Positions 54,128 through 64,000 of a stretch of 64,000 nt of DNA are shown piece by piece. Numbering within the stretch: the stretch's first letter is position 1; the number at the start of each line of letters is the position of its first letter. A program made the position numbers and the translations under genes. Origin of the DNA: Chaetomium olivaceum. Its lineage: Eukaryota; Ascomycota; Sordariomycetes; Sordariales; Chaetomiaceae. The notes under the pieces were generated by a model. It was not told the origin of the DNA. It made no database searches and was given only the letters and a program-made list of their open reading frames with translations. The stretch covers positions 434,001 to 498,000 of the forward strand of contig JAYWVB010000006.1 of the NCBI GenBank assembly GCA_039881045.1, read 5' to 3'.

Positions 54128-55529
54128 ATGCATCTCTCGGTGGTTCTCGCTCTGCTGGCAGGTTCGGTGTCGTCTGTTTCCGCTGCACCTGCCGCCGAGT
54201 CACAAGCGGCAGATACCGGTCTCCGTCTCATCAAGACCTCCCCTGAAGATCCTGGCCAATGGGTCACGGAAGAGCAGAAGATCAGAGACTACAAGTCTAA
54301 GGGCATTGGCTTCGTTGACATTACCGACATTACCGACGCTGATGTGCTTGCTACACTATCGGCTCCCGACACGCAGGAGGAGAAAGCACTCTCAGCGCAA
54401 GCTGTCGCCTATCCCTCCAGCGTCAGCCACAAGGAAGAGGCCAACCCACTTCTCGAGAAGGTTTCGGTCACTGATCCGAAAACCTGGCTAAAAAGCTTGA
54501 TTGAGTAAGTTTGTCGCTGTAACCTTCCGGGGAGCTGAATACCTAGCATCACGGCGGTTTTGTTTTACTGATCACCCACCTTCACATACAGGTTCTACAA
54601 CCGCTACTACCAAAGCTCATACGGTACTGAGGCGGGAACGTGGCTATTTAACACTGTCAAGAGCATTTCTTCAAAGAACTCTGCCATCACTGTCACCCAG
54701 TTCGCCCATTCCTTCAAGCAGCCGTCCATCATTGCGAAAGTGCCTGGCACTACAGAAAGCTTAGGTGATATCCGCTCGCCCCAAGGAGCTTTTAAAGCAG
54801 AGACAAGGTTTGCTGACTTGGTGATTCCCGGTGGTAGTCATTGTATCGGCTCATTACGACTCGACCGGTGGCTCTTCCAGCGCGCGGGGCCCCGGAGCCG
54901 ATGACAACGGTTCCGGCGTCGTGACACTTCTCGAAGCCTTGCGCGTTTTAGCTAACGCCGGATTCAAACCGAAGAACACCATCGAGTTTCATTTCTATGG
55001 GGGCGAGGAAGGCGGCCTGCTCGGCTCCCAGGCCGTCTTTTCCAGCTACAGGTCGGCTCGGAAGACAGTGCTCGCCGTCCTCAACCAGGATATGACGGGC
55101 TACTCGCCCAGTGGCAAGATATCAATTTACACGGACTACGTCGACTCGGCCCTGACAGCCTATGCCCGTGTCATTGCCACTGCTTACATTGGTGCGACTA
55201 CCAGTGATGTTTGTGGATATGGATGCTCGGACCATGCCTCGGCTAGGTCAAACGGATTCCGTACGTTTTCCCCTTTATCCGCAGGTTCGAATATATTATT
55301 GACAGCTTCACTAGCGGCGGCTTATGTTTGTGAGGACAAGATGGATGATTCCTCGCCGTATATCCACACTTCCGGCGATGTAAGTTACAGAACGAGGCAC
55401 ATGCTAGGTGTGCTATGTTGAACGCGCGCTAATCTCAACTGCAAGGCCTACTCGACTATTATGTGGGATGCCGTGCTCCGGCACAGCAAATACACTGTCG
55501 CCTTCTTGGTAGAGGCATCGTACCTCTGA
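54128..55529 (+). CDS. Secreted M28 leucine aminopeptidase (Lap1-like)
   Basis: Five exons: 54128-54504, 54592-54764, 54838-55260, 55315-55379, 55446-55529; 373 residues. The signal peptide MHLSVVLALLAGSVSSVSA is followed by a propeptide of about 60-70 residues. The M28E zinc ligands are visible: His in VSAHYDS, Asp in GADDNGSG, the catalytic/ligand Glu pair in FYGGEEGGLLGS, Asp in LNQDMTGY and His in the final SPYIHTSGDAY. A Cys pair lies in DVCGYGCSDHAS. It releases N-terminal leucine and similar residues from peptides outside the cell. The 3' end is only 38 bp from the convergent sugar porter. All splice phases close. Confidence 0.92.
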
Positions 55530-55567
55530 GGCAGAAACAGTTCATGCTCTGATACCAGTCTTGAGTA

Positions 55568-57454
55568 TCACCCTCTTGGGTGATCAAAGTCTTCCCTGTC
55601 AGCAAGAAGATCATCAGTCGAACTGCCAGTTCCAGGGGTAACTCCAAAAAGGGCATCCATTTCTTCAAGCGGCCGCCCCTTAGTCTCAGGATAGAGCAGA
55701 TAAATGATAGGCACGCTGACCAAGTTGATCGCCATGAAGAAGAAATAAATCCTGGAACCAATGTTGGCAATGCCGACGGGCCATACTTGTGCAACTATGA
55801 TGGCCCCGACAGCGCCGCAACTAGCAGCCAGGCTCAAACCGCGCGCGCGTACAGCAGTGGGAAAAATCTGGGAAGATGTCAAATCGTTGTTCTCGTGGAA
55901 GCACCGTTATTGGCTTCCATACCTCGGAGCCGTACACCCAGGCGGCAGGGCCAAACCCCATACTGAAACCCAGCGCGTATATGAAAATGAAAACGACACA
56001 TGTGTAGTCGGCGGCTCTGTTGATGTTGTTGGGGTAGGCCAGAGGCAGCGCACCGTTGATCTTCGGTAATGATGAGCATCAGGTCTGACATGTAACGATA
56101 GAACCCCAGTTTGGGCAGACTTACTAGCAGGGCAAACGACATAACAATGGCTCCAGCGATAAGGGTGAAGCGGCGGCCAACCCTGTCGATGATGAGCATT
56201 TCAATCACGGTACAACCCGTCTTTAGGGTGCTCTCGATACCGCCGGCGAGTAGAGACACGCGATGACCGAAACCCAAAGCCTTGAACAATGCTGGGAGGT
56301 AATATTTCATGGCCGTAGCGCCACACATTTGGGCCATGAACTGCAACAGAGCCGCTCGCCAAAGACGCGCAAAGAGGCTGCGATTGGTGAATAGTGAGAC
56401 CCATGTGAAGCCGGATATCCTAAAGACGGCAACAGAACGTTCGATCTCGGAAAGTTCTATCCGTACTTCATCTGAGGTATAGTATCCTTCACGGTAGAAC
56501 TGAAGGGTTTCAAAGGCCTCCTCGGTCTTGCCATGCTCAACGAGCCATCGGGGACTGATGGGGTGGCGAAGGGTTGTCAGTGGTATTCTCATGTTTGAGG
56601 TGATGATGCCGCAGGGCTGTACTTACGACTCGCGCATAAATGGAAGCGTGCCCATAAAGAATAGGGCTGGAATAAACGATGCACCGAGAGAATACCGCCA
56701 TCCGACGGACAGACCGTGATCGTTGTCCCAAAAGGTCATGGCATATCCAACCCTACAGCTGCGTCAGTACGACACCAACGTCTTCCGAGCCTGAGATGGT
56801 ACAGACCAGAATCCTGTGGCGAGGCCTGCAACAAAGCCAACGTGGTTCAAGACAACGTATCTGCCGCGTTGTTTTGCGGGGGCTATCTCGCTGTGATGCA
56901 CACGTCAGTAACGGAATGTTGTATCCGCGGCAGCAACGTAGCTACCAGATACCTACCTTTGGTAAAGTGGGACACTAGTCGAGATGATGGCCGTCCCCAT
57001 TCCAGCAACGATGCGGCCGGTAATAACCATGCCTAGTGCGTGCGACGCAGAGGCGCTAGTTTGAAGTGCTTGGCCAACGCATATGACCGCCATACCCACG
57101 AGAGCAGCGTAGCGGCGGCCTAACCTGTCGGCGGCGGGATGCGCAAAGAACATGTAGCTCAACCAGGAGCCGAGATAGTAAATTGCCGTGATGAGGCCAT
57201 TTTGAACTGCGTCAGGAGTTTGTAAGGCCTTCTTAAAGCCTGGGTGCACGAGCACGGATGCTAGGACACCAACATTGTATCTGACGAAGTATGTTGTTAG
57301 CCTCAAGAGAGTGAAAGGCCCAGGGCCATTATAGACGCTGAGATTTTGACCGCATAGGGGCGTGCTTTTACCCCCAAACAAAAGATCCTAGGGCTAGAAC
57401 CAAGCAGAACAAATGAAGACGCCAGTAAGCCTTCGAGAAGCTCGCTCTTGCCAT
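55568..57454 (-). CDS. MFS sugar porter
   Basis: Seven exons: 57454-57372, 57280-56957, 56890-56807, 56752-56627, 56554-56125, 56060-55923 and 55867-55568, giving 494 residues. Twelve membrane segments are expected. Sugar-porter signatures: FVWGYNVGVLASV in TM1, DRLGRRYA after TM2, GRIVAGMGTAIISTSVPLYQ then SEIAPAKQRG, RESPRWLVEHGK, DRVGRRFT after TM8 and PETKGRPLEEMD after TM12. Substrate is a hexose, pentose, oligosaccharide or quinate by family and cannot be fixed by eye. A GTCTGT donor closes exon 3. It likely imports breakdown products made by the neighbouring secreted enzymes. Confidence 0.9.
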
Positions 57455-58560
57455 GATTGAACGGTGACAACTGCGGAACACCCTGACTATCTTGAGCTTA
57501 TATTTGCGAGGACATGGAGTCGTGGGTAGTGTTGAGGGGCACTATATGGATCCGAGGTCTATTCGGTGCGGTATTATGCCGGCTGGACATATCGCCGAAA
57601 TAGGAGAACCGAGAAGCACAGAAGAAAATAAATGATTTTCTCCATCTCAAGGCGGAAGGAACACAGAAACCAACTCCACTAGGATACACCAAGGTTGCTT
57701 GTTGCAACCCCCGCGCGGGGTCGGTATTGGTGGGAGGCGGCACTTTAACTGCCGAGGGCTAGGCACATGCATGCAGCTTGGGCCCCCTCCCCCAGGGAGT
57801 CTTGTGTCCCTCCGGGCCAGCTACATGATAACACAGCACTGGCCATTGGGCTAGCGAGCCTACGTGGTGACAACTGACGATGCTTAGTACTGGACCTGGC
57901 TTTATCGAACTACTGATAACATTCCAACGTCAGCTTCAAGTGAAAGAAAAATATCAAGGCCTTGTAGTTGAGCATCAGAGTACCTAGGTATTATATTACA
58001 GTACCAACCTAAATTCATGGAACGGGAGAGAGCGTTTCGGAGAATTCAACTTGCAGGAGAATGGGACGGGTCGCAGCCCTGGACCAATCTAGAGAGGGAC
58101 CATTCGACTGGGAGCTGCCACACTGAAGAAGCCCTTACATGATGACGTACACGCCAAGAGCATCGTCTTCAAGATTTGTTCCACCGAACCGCGAGTTTCG
58201 GCAGAGCTTCGCCGAGCCCTGTGTACCTTACGGTTGCTAACAACTAGGTACTTAGTATGACATATGTGCACCTCTGGAAGTGATATTTTAATAGATGACT
58301 TGTCAAAGCTCTCTGGACTGGGTGATCGAAGCAACTTTAATTTTAGTCACCGTTTTGGGTCAACTCGTTATTTTGTGCTAACTGGGACACCGTTGAGAAT
58401 GAAATTCAAAGTTAAGGCAAAGGCGAATTCACAGTCACAGTTCCAGAGTGGCATGTAAATTCACACGTCTATTTGATACGTATACGTCTCCTTTTACGCT
58501 CGCCTCCCTTTTCTTGACGTGCCAAGCGAGTAAACATTTTTAGATACAAAGGTATGGCCC
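57455..58560. other. Intergenic, no gene seen
   Basis: 1.1 kb between the sugar porter 5' end and the AA8 gene 3' end. No credible frame. It must hold the sugar porter promoter; no specific site is claimed. Confidence 0.45.
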
Positions 58561-59328
58561 TTAGAGGCCCGCCACCTTCTCAGCAAAGTCGGCGTTCTTG
58601 CCGGTAGCTAGGTCGTAGATGGGGTGTCCCAAGCTGTCGTGGATGCCAAAGTTGCTCGCCGGGTCGGCGGGGGTGTCGACGGGGGTATCGGAGTAGGCAA
58701 AAGCCACGGTGGTCTGGGCCGAGGGATCGATCTCCGTGTAACCCTGGTCATCGTCGCCCCATCTCGAGCACCCGGTGCACTTGGCCGTGACTTGCCAGTG
58801 GGTCTCGTTGGCGTGTGTTCCGGTCTCGAGGACGGTGTACTGCGCATCCGGGTTCTCCGGGGGGCTGAAGTAGCCGCTGTTGGGTGGTTAGCACTTGCGA
58901 TATTGGCTTACTGGGACAGTAGTTCATGAGAGCAACGTACTAGGCGATCCGCGAAGACAGGACGACGCTACCGGCACCGTCCGCCCAGCCAATGGCGAGG
59001 GGGTTGTATGTCATGTGGCCTCCCCAAGCAAATCCCGCCCAGCCAACATCCGCGGGCGACACAATCTGCAGGACTGTGTCGAAAATCTTGTCCTCGGGGA
59101 CGGGGTCAGGAATGGCCACGCGGAAGATGATACCACGGTCACTGGTGTAAGAGGCAAAGGTCAGGCCGGTCTCCGCGTCCTCAAAGGGAGTGGAGTCAGG
59201 CTCAAACTGCCTCCGGGCTAGAACATCAAAGGATTATGTCAGTATCGCCAATGCAATAGGGTGGTGACGGGTACCGTACCGAGGCCCATGAAGCCCGCCA
59301 CACGCGCAAGACTCTGGAGAAGATGCAT
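58561..59328 (-). CDS. Stand-alone AA8 (cellobiose-dehydrogenase-type) cytochrome, secreted
   Basis: Exons 59328-59280, 59217-58941 and 58876-58561 give 213 residues. A short N-terminal hydrophobic stretch (MHLLQSLARVAGFMGLA) then RR suggests secretion, perhaps with Kex2-type cleavage. The body has the CDH cytochrome fold pattern: TPFEDAETGLTFASY, VAIPDPVPEDKIFDTVLQIV, GWAGFAWGGHMTYNPLAIGW (probable heme Met ligand), VLETGTHANETHWQVTAKC (His ligand nearby) and CTGCSRWGD. It ends after ADFAEKVAGL with no dehydrogenase or CBM1 domain. AA8 cytochromes pass electrons to LPMOs or Fe(III); a lone domain is known in some fungi. Confidence 0.82.
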
Positions 59329-61191
59329 TTTGAACCTGGATTTCTGTGACGGGTCTTTGAACCAAGTGTGACCTGAGAGCGGCACCACAAACTGGCCACG
59401 ATGCGGGGGAGATTTCTTATATAGGGCTCAACCCGGGGAAACTGCAATATCGGCCTGCCGGGGGCTTATCAACACAGGGGTTGAGTTACTGGTCCCCGCC
59501 GTGACGCACATCATCCCGCAAATCCGGAGTGGAACATTCCCAATATGCGGCATGCTCTGGGGAACGACCCAAGCCGGAGTGAGGCTCCTCGCTGGACACG
59601 TACCCCGGCACGACGCGGCCGACGGGCAAATGAATGAAGCATGGTTAGGATCCGGGTAGCAGCAGTTCGATGTTTAAAGCCAAGCCCCAATGCGGGCCCT
59701 TTCGGCAAGGTCACTGCTCGCCAGGGGACGATCTGGTCATCTGTTTTTGGTAGGCTCTGGTTGGCCCATCCAGCGGCCGTTGTTGTGAGGCCGCACCTCC
59801 CCGACTGCCGGAAGGCACGTCAATGGCTCCGGAGTGGCCACCATTCCCAGAGAGAAGCGCGGGGACGCATGGAAGGACGTGGAGAAATTCGGTGCCGGTG
59901 TTGGCGGGTGATGATCCGGAGGCTTGATTGGAAGGGATAAAGCAAGGTGTTTTAGAAATAAATGATTGCGGGGTGCGGTGAGATATTAAACGGAGGGAGC
60001 GGGAAGGTCATGCGAGTTCTGGTTAGAGATCAGCATAGATCCCGAAACAGGGCAGCCAGAGGGTGCTTACACCGCAGTTGAAAGAGGATGGTCGCTTTAG
60101 CCTAAACCTGATTCGACAAGGAAGACGACACTCTTCGTCCTGATGCAAGGGGCAGCCGGATCCTGACGCTTGGCGCACGCAGAGGAGACAGAATTGGGAT
60201 AGGCTTGTCTATCAGACCGGGCATGAGGGTATCGTGGTGGTGAGCCGTCTGGCCTCGCATTTTCAACGCCGACCTCACGGGCCGCGTCCGAGGTGGAAGG
60301 CGATCAGCTTATGAAAATGAGCGGTATCCACGGATATCTTGATGACATGGAGAATACGAAAGACCTCTTTGCGGAAGATCTACGTGTATAGAGGTGGTTT
60401 GCTCTCTCTTCATCGTGCTAAAACGTAAGTGGTGTTTTGGTTGAGAGTATAGAGATGTTGTGCCCATGCGGCTGCTGGCAGAACCTCTATATACTGTGTA
60501 ACATGGGAAGATCGGGTTGGCGCTGGTACTATCATCTCCCAACCTAAGGTACCTCCCAGTGTGCTCAGAATGATATTTTGAAGATGATGGTTTGCGCCGC
60601 GTTTGCTCATCATAGTGAATGAGGTCAAGACAGGTCGTTTGGCGAGCGATGAAATCCAAACAAGAGAATAGAATTGACAGTAGAGGAACAACGGTGGGAC
60701 AGAGCATTGGCACGAGGTGTGTTGTTCTCAGCCGTCAGTTTCCCTTTTGGGGAAGCTGTGAAGAGAGGCCGAGCCGGTGAGATGATCTCGAGACGATCAT
60801 CGCCCAAAGCCCTGGAGGCTCTATTGCCAAGGCGGATGCTCTGAACCTTATTCCGAACATGGCCCCCACACTTCACCACCTCCCATGTAAAAGGAACAAG
60901 GCCACTGGCGATCTACACTACACTCGAGCGGAGCCAGATCGAGAAGATTGTGGATTTGCCTGCCACAGCGTCTGGCCAAAGCCTCGCTCGTCATACGACT
61001 TCGCGATTTCGTCTTCGCATCATGCATTGGCGTAGACTGACAGTTCATCATGCCCCAACAATGCCCTGAGGGAGGGTGGCCAGGAAGGATGGTCTGCCTG
61101 TCCCTTGGACTCGGCCTGGCCCGCGATACCCCGCTTCAAATTACGACCCCGCCAAAAACTTGCGAGAAATCGCCGACGAAGCCGGCGATGG
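59329..61191. other. Long intergenic region, no gene seen
   Basis: 1.86 kb between divergent genes. Minus-strand frames at 60309-60879 and a plus-strand frame at 59641-59940 have no recognisable sequence and overlap in several frames. It should contain both promoters. Confidence 0.45.
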
Positions 61192-61281
61192 ATGCCCCCA
61201 TTTTTCCTCCGACCCTTCTCTCATAGACCTTCGCGAAGGTCAGCGTGGATAACGACCTACAAGTCAACCATCGCCGACATC

Positions 61282-62628
61282 ATGGTTGAGTCACCGAACC
61301 CGCCTCTCCCGCCACTACACACCGTGCTCCCGCCCCTCGTCCTCGGCACGGCGACCTTCAACACCCAATATGTCTCAGACCCGCACTCGATGCCCTACCG
61401 CGACATTATCACCCGCGCTCTCTCCCTCGGCGTAAATGCCTTCGACACGAGCCCTTACTACGGGCCATCTGAAACCCTCCTCGGCACCGCCCTCGGCGAC
61501 TTGATGAACCCCACCAACAACACCAACACCACCACCCCCACCCCGGCCGTCCCACTACCCCGCTCGAGCTTCTTCCTCATCACCAAAGCCGGACGCATCG
61601 CCTCCACCGAGTTCGACTACTCGCCCTCCTGGATCCGCTACTCGATCCTGCGCAGCCTGCAGCGGCTGCAGACACCCTACCTCGACCTCGTGTACATGCA
61701 CGACGTGGAGTTTGTGACGCCGGCCGAGGTGCTGGCGGCGGTGCGCGAGCTGCGGCGGCTGCGCGACGAGGAAGGGGTGGTGCGCTACGTGGGCATCAGC
61801 GGGTTCCCCGTCGACACGCTGTGCGCCCTGGCCGAGATGGTGCTCGCCGAGACGGGCGAGCCGCTGGATGCTGTGTTGAGCTATGGGCACTTTACCGTAC
61901 AGAACCGCGCGCTGGGCTTGCCGTGGGTGGGTGGGGATGGGAAGGAGGAGGGTGATGGGAAGGGCGCGGCCGGGTCGTCGTTGTCGTCGTCGCCGTTGGC
62001 GAGGTTCAAGAAGGCCGGCGTGGACGTCGTACTGAATGCTAGCATACTCGGCATGGGCCTGTTGACGAGCCGGGGCATACCTGCGGATCCGCCTGGTAGT
62101 AAGACGGATTCTCTGTTGGTTCACTGGCATCCCTCACCGCCGGAGCTGCGTGTGGCTTGTAGTAGGCTTGCGGAACTCTCGGCAGCGGCAGGCGAGCGTT
62201 TGGAATCGGTGGCCATACGTTGGTCGATGGCCGAATGGGCGCGGATTGCGGCAGCGGCGGGCCTAGGGGTTGACATTGCAGCCCCGGGTGTCGGCTCCCA
62301 GAAGGTTGGCGTTACTGTCTGTGGTGTGACGACTATTGCGGAACTGGAAGAGACGGTCGCAGAATGGCGTGGCGTTCTCTCCAGCCTTGCGCTTGGTGGG
62401 AGCGATGGACTTTATGGTCCAGCACGTCAGGAGAAGGTGTTGAACCTCGTCCGGAACGAATTCTGGCCTGCGTTGCAATTATGGCTGGACTATGTTTGGG
62501 ATAGCCCAGGACCTGGCTTCGTTAACACGAAGCAGGAAAGTGATCGGGGAATTACGCCTGATGACGGTATAATCACCGCGTTCGAGAAGGCGAAACAAGG
62601 AACCCAATCGACGGCCAACGCCAGGTAG
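61282..62628 (+). CDS. ara2: D-arabinose 1-dehydrogenase (Ara2-like aldo-keto reductase)
   Basis: 448 residues from ATG 61282, no introns. AKR features: PPLVLGTATFNTQY at the start, Asp-Tyr pair in VNAFDTSPYYGPSETLLG, KAGRI lysine, DLVYMHDVEFVTPAEV with the active-site His, VRYVGISGFPVD, NASILGMGLLTSRG and a late VCGVTTIAELEETVAEWR. This is the layout of yeast Ara2 and plant L-galactose dehydrogenase, which make the lactone precursor of D-erythroascorbate or ascorbate with NAD+. A low-complexity Gly/Ser insert (GGDGKEEGDGKGAAGSSLSS) is atypical. An in-frame ATG at 61192 would add a 30-residue basic extension. Confidence 0.87.
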   Translation: MVESPNPPLPPLHTVLPPLVLGTATFNTQYVSDPHSMPYRDIITRALSLGVNAFDTSPYYGPSETLLGTALGDLMNPTNNTNTTTPTPAVPLPRSSFFLITKAGRIASTEFDYSPSWIRYSILRSLQRLQTPYLDLVYMHDVEFVTPAEVLAAVRELRRLRDEEGVVRYVGISGFPVDTLCALAEMVLAETGEPLDAVLSYGHFTVQNRALGLPWVGGDGKEEGDGKGAAGSSLSSSPLARFKKAGVDVVLNASILGMGLLTSRGIPADPPGSKTDSLLVHWHPSPPELRVACSRLAELSAAAGERLESVAIRWSMAEWARIAAAAGLGVDIAAPGVGSQKVGVTVCGVTTIAELEETVAEWRGVLSSLALGGSDGLYGPARQEKVLNLVRNEFWPALQLWLDYVWDSPGPGFVNTKQESDRGITPDDGIITAFEKAKQGTQSTANAR

Positions 62629-63202
62629 CACCGGCCATGGCTTATCACAGGAGGGCAGGGCAATAACCGCGCGGTAACCAGATCGCTATTCGATTTCTAA
62701 AACATAATCAAGCAGTAATACCTCGAGCGCCAGTTGCTCCAAACTCCGTTCCATCTCCCATGTCGTGGCCTCAATTTCCCATCCTCACCTCATCGCACCT
62801 GATACCCCCCACCCCCCCCCTCCTTTGTACGTACCGCTAATGTCTCGGAAAGGGAAATGCTGGACTTGAATTCCGGAAAGAAGAAAGACAGAAACAAAAA
62901 AAAAAGCAAAGAAGAAGTGGGGTTGGGGTTGAAGGAAGAAGGAATGTAGCGGAGGACAAGACATCCACAGCTTTCTGGCACCAGAACCACAGGCATAACA
63001 TAATAGCCACCACAGTAGACCGCTCAATCTGGGTTTCCGTTGCTGAGATGCCCGAGCCGTCATGAAACCTTACGCCCGAACTGGTGTCTGCCTGGATCTC
63101 TTCGCGATTGCGAGAATGCTCCTTCCTCTTAAACCTCCGCCACAAGTAACTTTTCCCGTCCCCATGGCGAGAACAAGGGGATCAAATCAGACGGCGGCGC
63201 CG
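62629..63202. other. 3' spacer between convergent genes
   Basis: Contains C-rich (about 62806-62822) and A-rich (about 62896-62910) simple sequence; no gene. Confidence 0.45.
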
Positions 63203-64000
63203 CTACTGGGTCGGCCGATGCATAGGTTCCATGGCAGCTTCGCAGCCGAGCTGCTTCAACTCATCGTTGGCGCTGGCCGTAGCAGGCGTGTCAGGTGTGA
63301 TGGTGACTGTCGGTGGTGACAACGAGTCCGACGCAACATGTGTGTCTTGTTGGCCACCCTCATGTTGTGCATTTGCGACCCCCTTGACGTTGTTCTCCAT
63401 CCCGGTGTCTACTGACAGACCACCCGTGGCCTCGGCCTGTGGTTTTACATCGGTCTGGTCACTAGCCGTATCGGTTTTGATGATTTCTGTTTCGCCGGGA
63501 TCGGCGCTGTCTTGCGACCCAGCCTCCCCGGACTCCCTAGCCCTCCTCTCGGCCTCGATCAGACTGAGACGCCTGCCTGCGTTCTCCCCGTCAAGGCTGA
63601 CGCCGACTACCTGTGCCAAGCTCCTGAAGTTGAACATGGGTTCTGTGCTAGCGCAAGGATCTCGGTCTCGGTCTGCGTCACCCCCATCCTCGCTGGCGCC
63701 AGATCGGCTCCCTAGACTAAGGCCACTACCGTGAGGACCTTGAAGGTGGCTAGGGGATGTATAGCTGCCGTGCTGGCTATCAAGGATTGATGACGAGACC
63801 GATGAGGCATTGCTCATCTGCCCGGAGGTGGGACGGACCGGCAGGGAGATGGGGAACCGGACGTGGGCTTGATGTACTCGCCGAGCCTCCTGCCACCGCC
63901 GGATCGCTAGCGGCTGCAGGAGCGCCTTCCGCATCAGTAGAAACCGCACGGTCGACACCCTTCCCTTTCTCCTTGGGGTTCGCTTCGGGGGATTCGGCCG
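63203..64000 (-). CDS. Partial gene at right edge, unknown Ser/Thr-rich protein
   Basis: Minus strand, running off the window. The last 200 residues are low-complexity: SNASSVSSSILDSQHGSYTS, SGASEDGGDADRDRDP, then a more ordered part MFNFRSLAQVVGVSLDGENA, SLIEAERRARESGEAG and an acidic, Thr-rich tail ending AMEPMHRPTQ. Upstream of about 63830 a second frame (ANPKEKGKGVDRAVSTDAEG) looks more protein-like, so an intron or frame change near 63820-63850 is likely. No family recognised. Confidence 0.5.
   Translation of the reverse strand, partial: RPNPPKRTPRRKGRVSTVRFLLMRKALLQPLAIRRWQEARRVHQAHVRFPISLPVRPTSGQMSNASSVSSSILDSQHGSYTSPSHLQGPHGSGLSLGSRSGASEDGGDADRDRDPCASTEPMFNFRSLAQVVGVSLDGENAGRRLSLIEAERRARESGEAGSQDSADPGETEIIKTDTASDQTDVKPQAEATGGLSVDTGMENNVKGVANAQHEGGQQDTHVASDSLSPPTVTITPDTPATASANDELKQLGCEAAMEPMHRPTQ

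Noticed and set aside
60309..60879. Overlapping minus-strand frames in the long intergenic region
   Set aside because: Three overlapping frames of similar length and no protein-like features.

Overview
The window is nuclear DNA of a filamentous ascomycete (Pezizomycotina), most likely a Sordariomycete close to Sordariales. Genes carry short GT-AG introns (40-200 nt) with CTAAC or CTGAC branch sites. Coding DNA is GC-rich and sits beside AT-rich blocks whose differences from better copies are mostly C-to-T and G-to-A, the mark of repeat-induced point mutation (RIP). The gene set (TOR kinase, Rtf2, glucosidase II beta, cytochrome c heme lyase, PL4 lyase, GH71, AA8 cytochrome, M28 aminopeptidase) fits a plant-biomass or soil fungus. 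The species call is inference.

Region 1 (1 to about 19.3 kb) is a transposon island with no host gene seen. It holds LTR-like repeats (1-319, 18461-18670, 18690-19129), 3' ends of two related non-LTR retrotransposon families (963-1685, 1775-1897, 6282-6890, 15221-16384), a decayed FAR1/MULE transposon (2373-5862), a decayed Helitron-like element bounded by unexpected inverted repeats (6953-12706), a dead pogo/Fot1 element (12965-14829) and an intact pogo/Fot1 element with perfect 43-bp inverted repeats (16553-18413). AT-rich remnants fill the gaps.

Region 2 (19.4 to 46.0 kb) is gene-dense. In order: a secreted DUF8021-like protein (-), TOR kinase (-), Rtf2 (+), glucosidase II beta (-), a cyclin-D1-binding-protein-like protein (+), a two-TM protein (+), a Nop8-like nucleolar protein (-), a LaeA/UMTA-type methyltransferase with a hydrophobic tail (-), cytochrome c heme lyase (-) and a mitochondrial ABC1/UbiB kinase (-).

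Region 3 (46.6 to 64 kb) is enriched in nutrient-acquisition genes: GH71 alpha-1,3-glucanase (-), ribosomal protein eS28 (+), PL4 rhamnogalacturonan lyase (+), a fresh LINE insertion with a 16-bp target duplication, an M28 leucine aminopeptidase (+), an MFS sugar porter (-), a secreted AA8 cytochrome (-), an Ara2-like aldo-keto reductase (+) and a partial gene at the right edge.

Single-base indels in G/C runs break TOR (twice) and GH71 (once); the DUF8021 gene also has one extra base. Frame arithmetic over the spliced exons agrees in each case. For an essential gene such as TOR, assembly error is the simplest explanation. No clearly new gene system was found. The most unusual signals are the Helitron inverted repeats, the hairpin arrays that differ between two LTR-like copies, and the tail-anchored methyltransferase.
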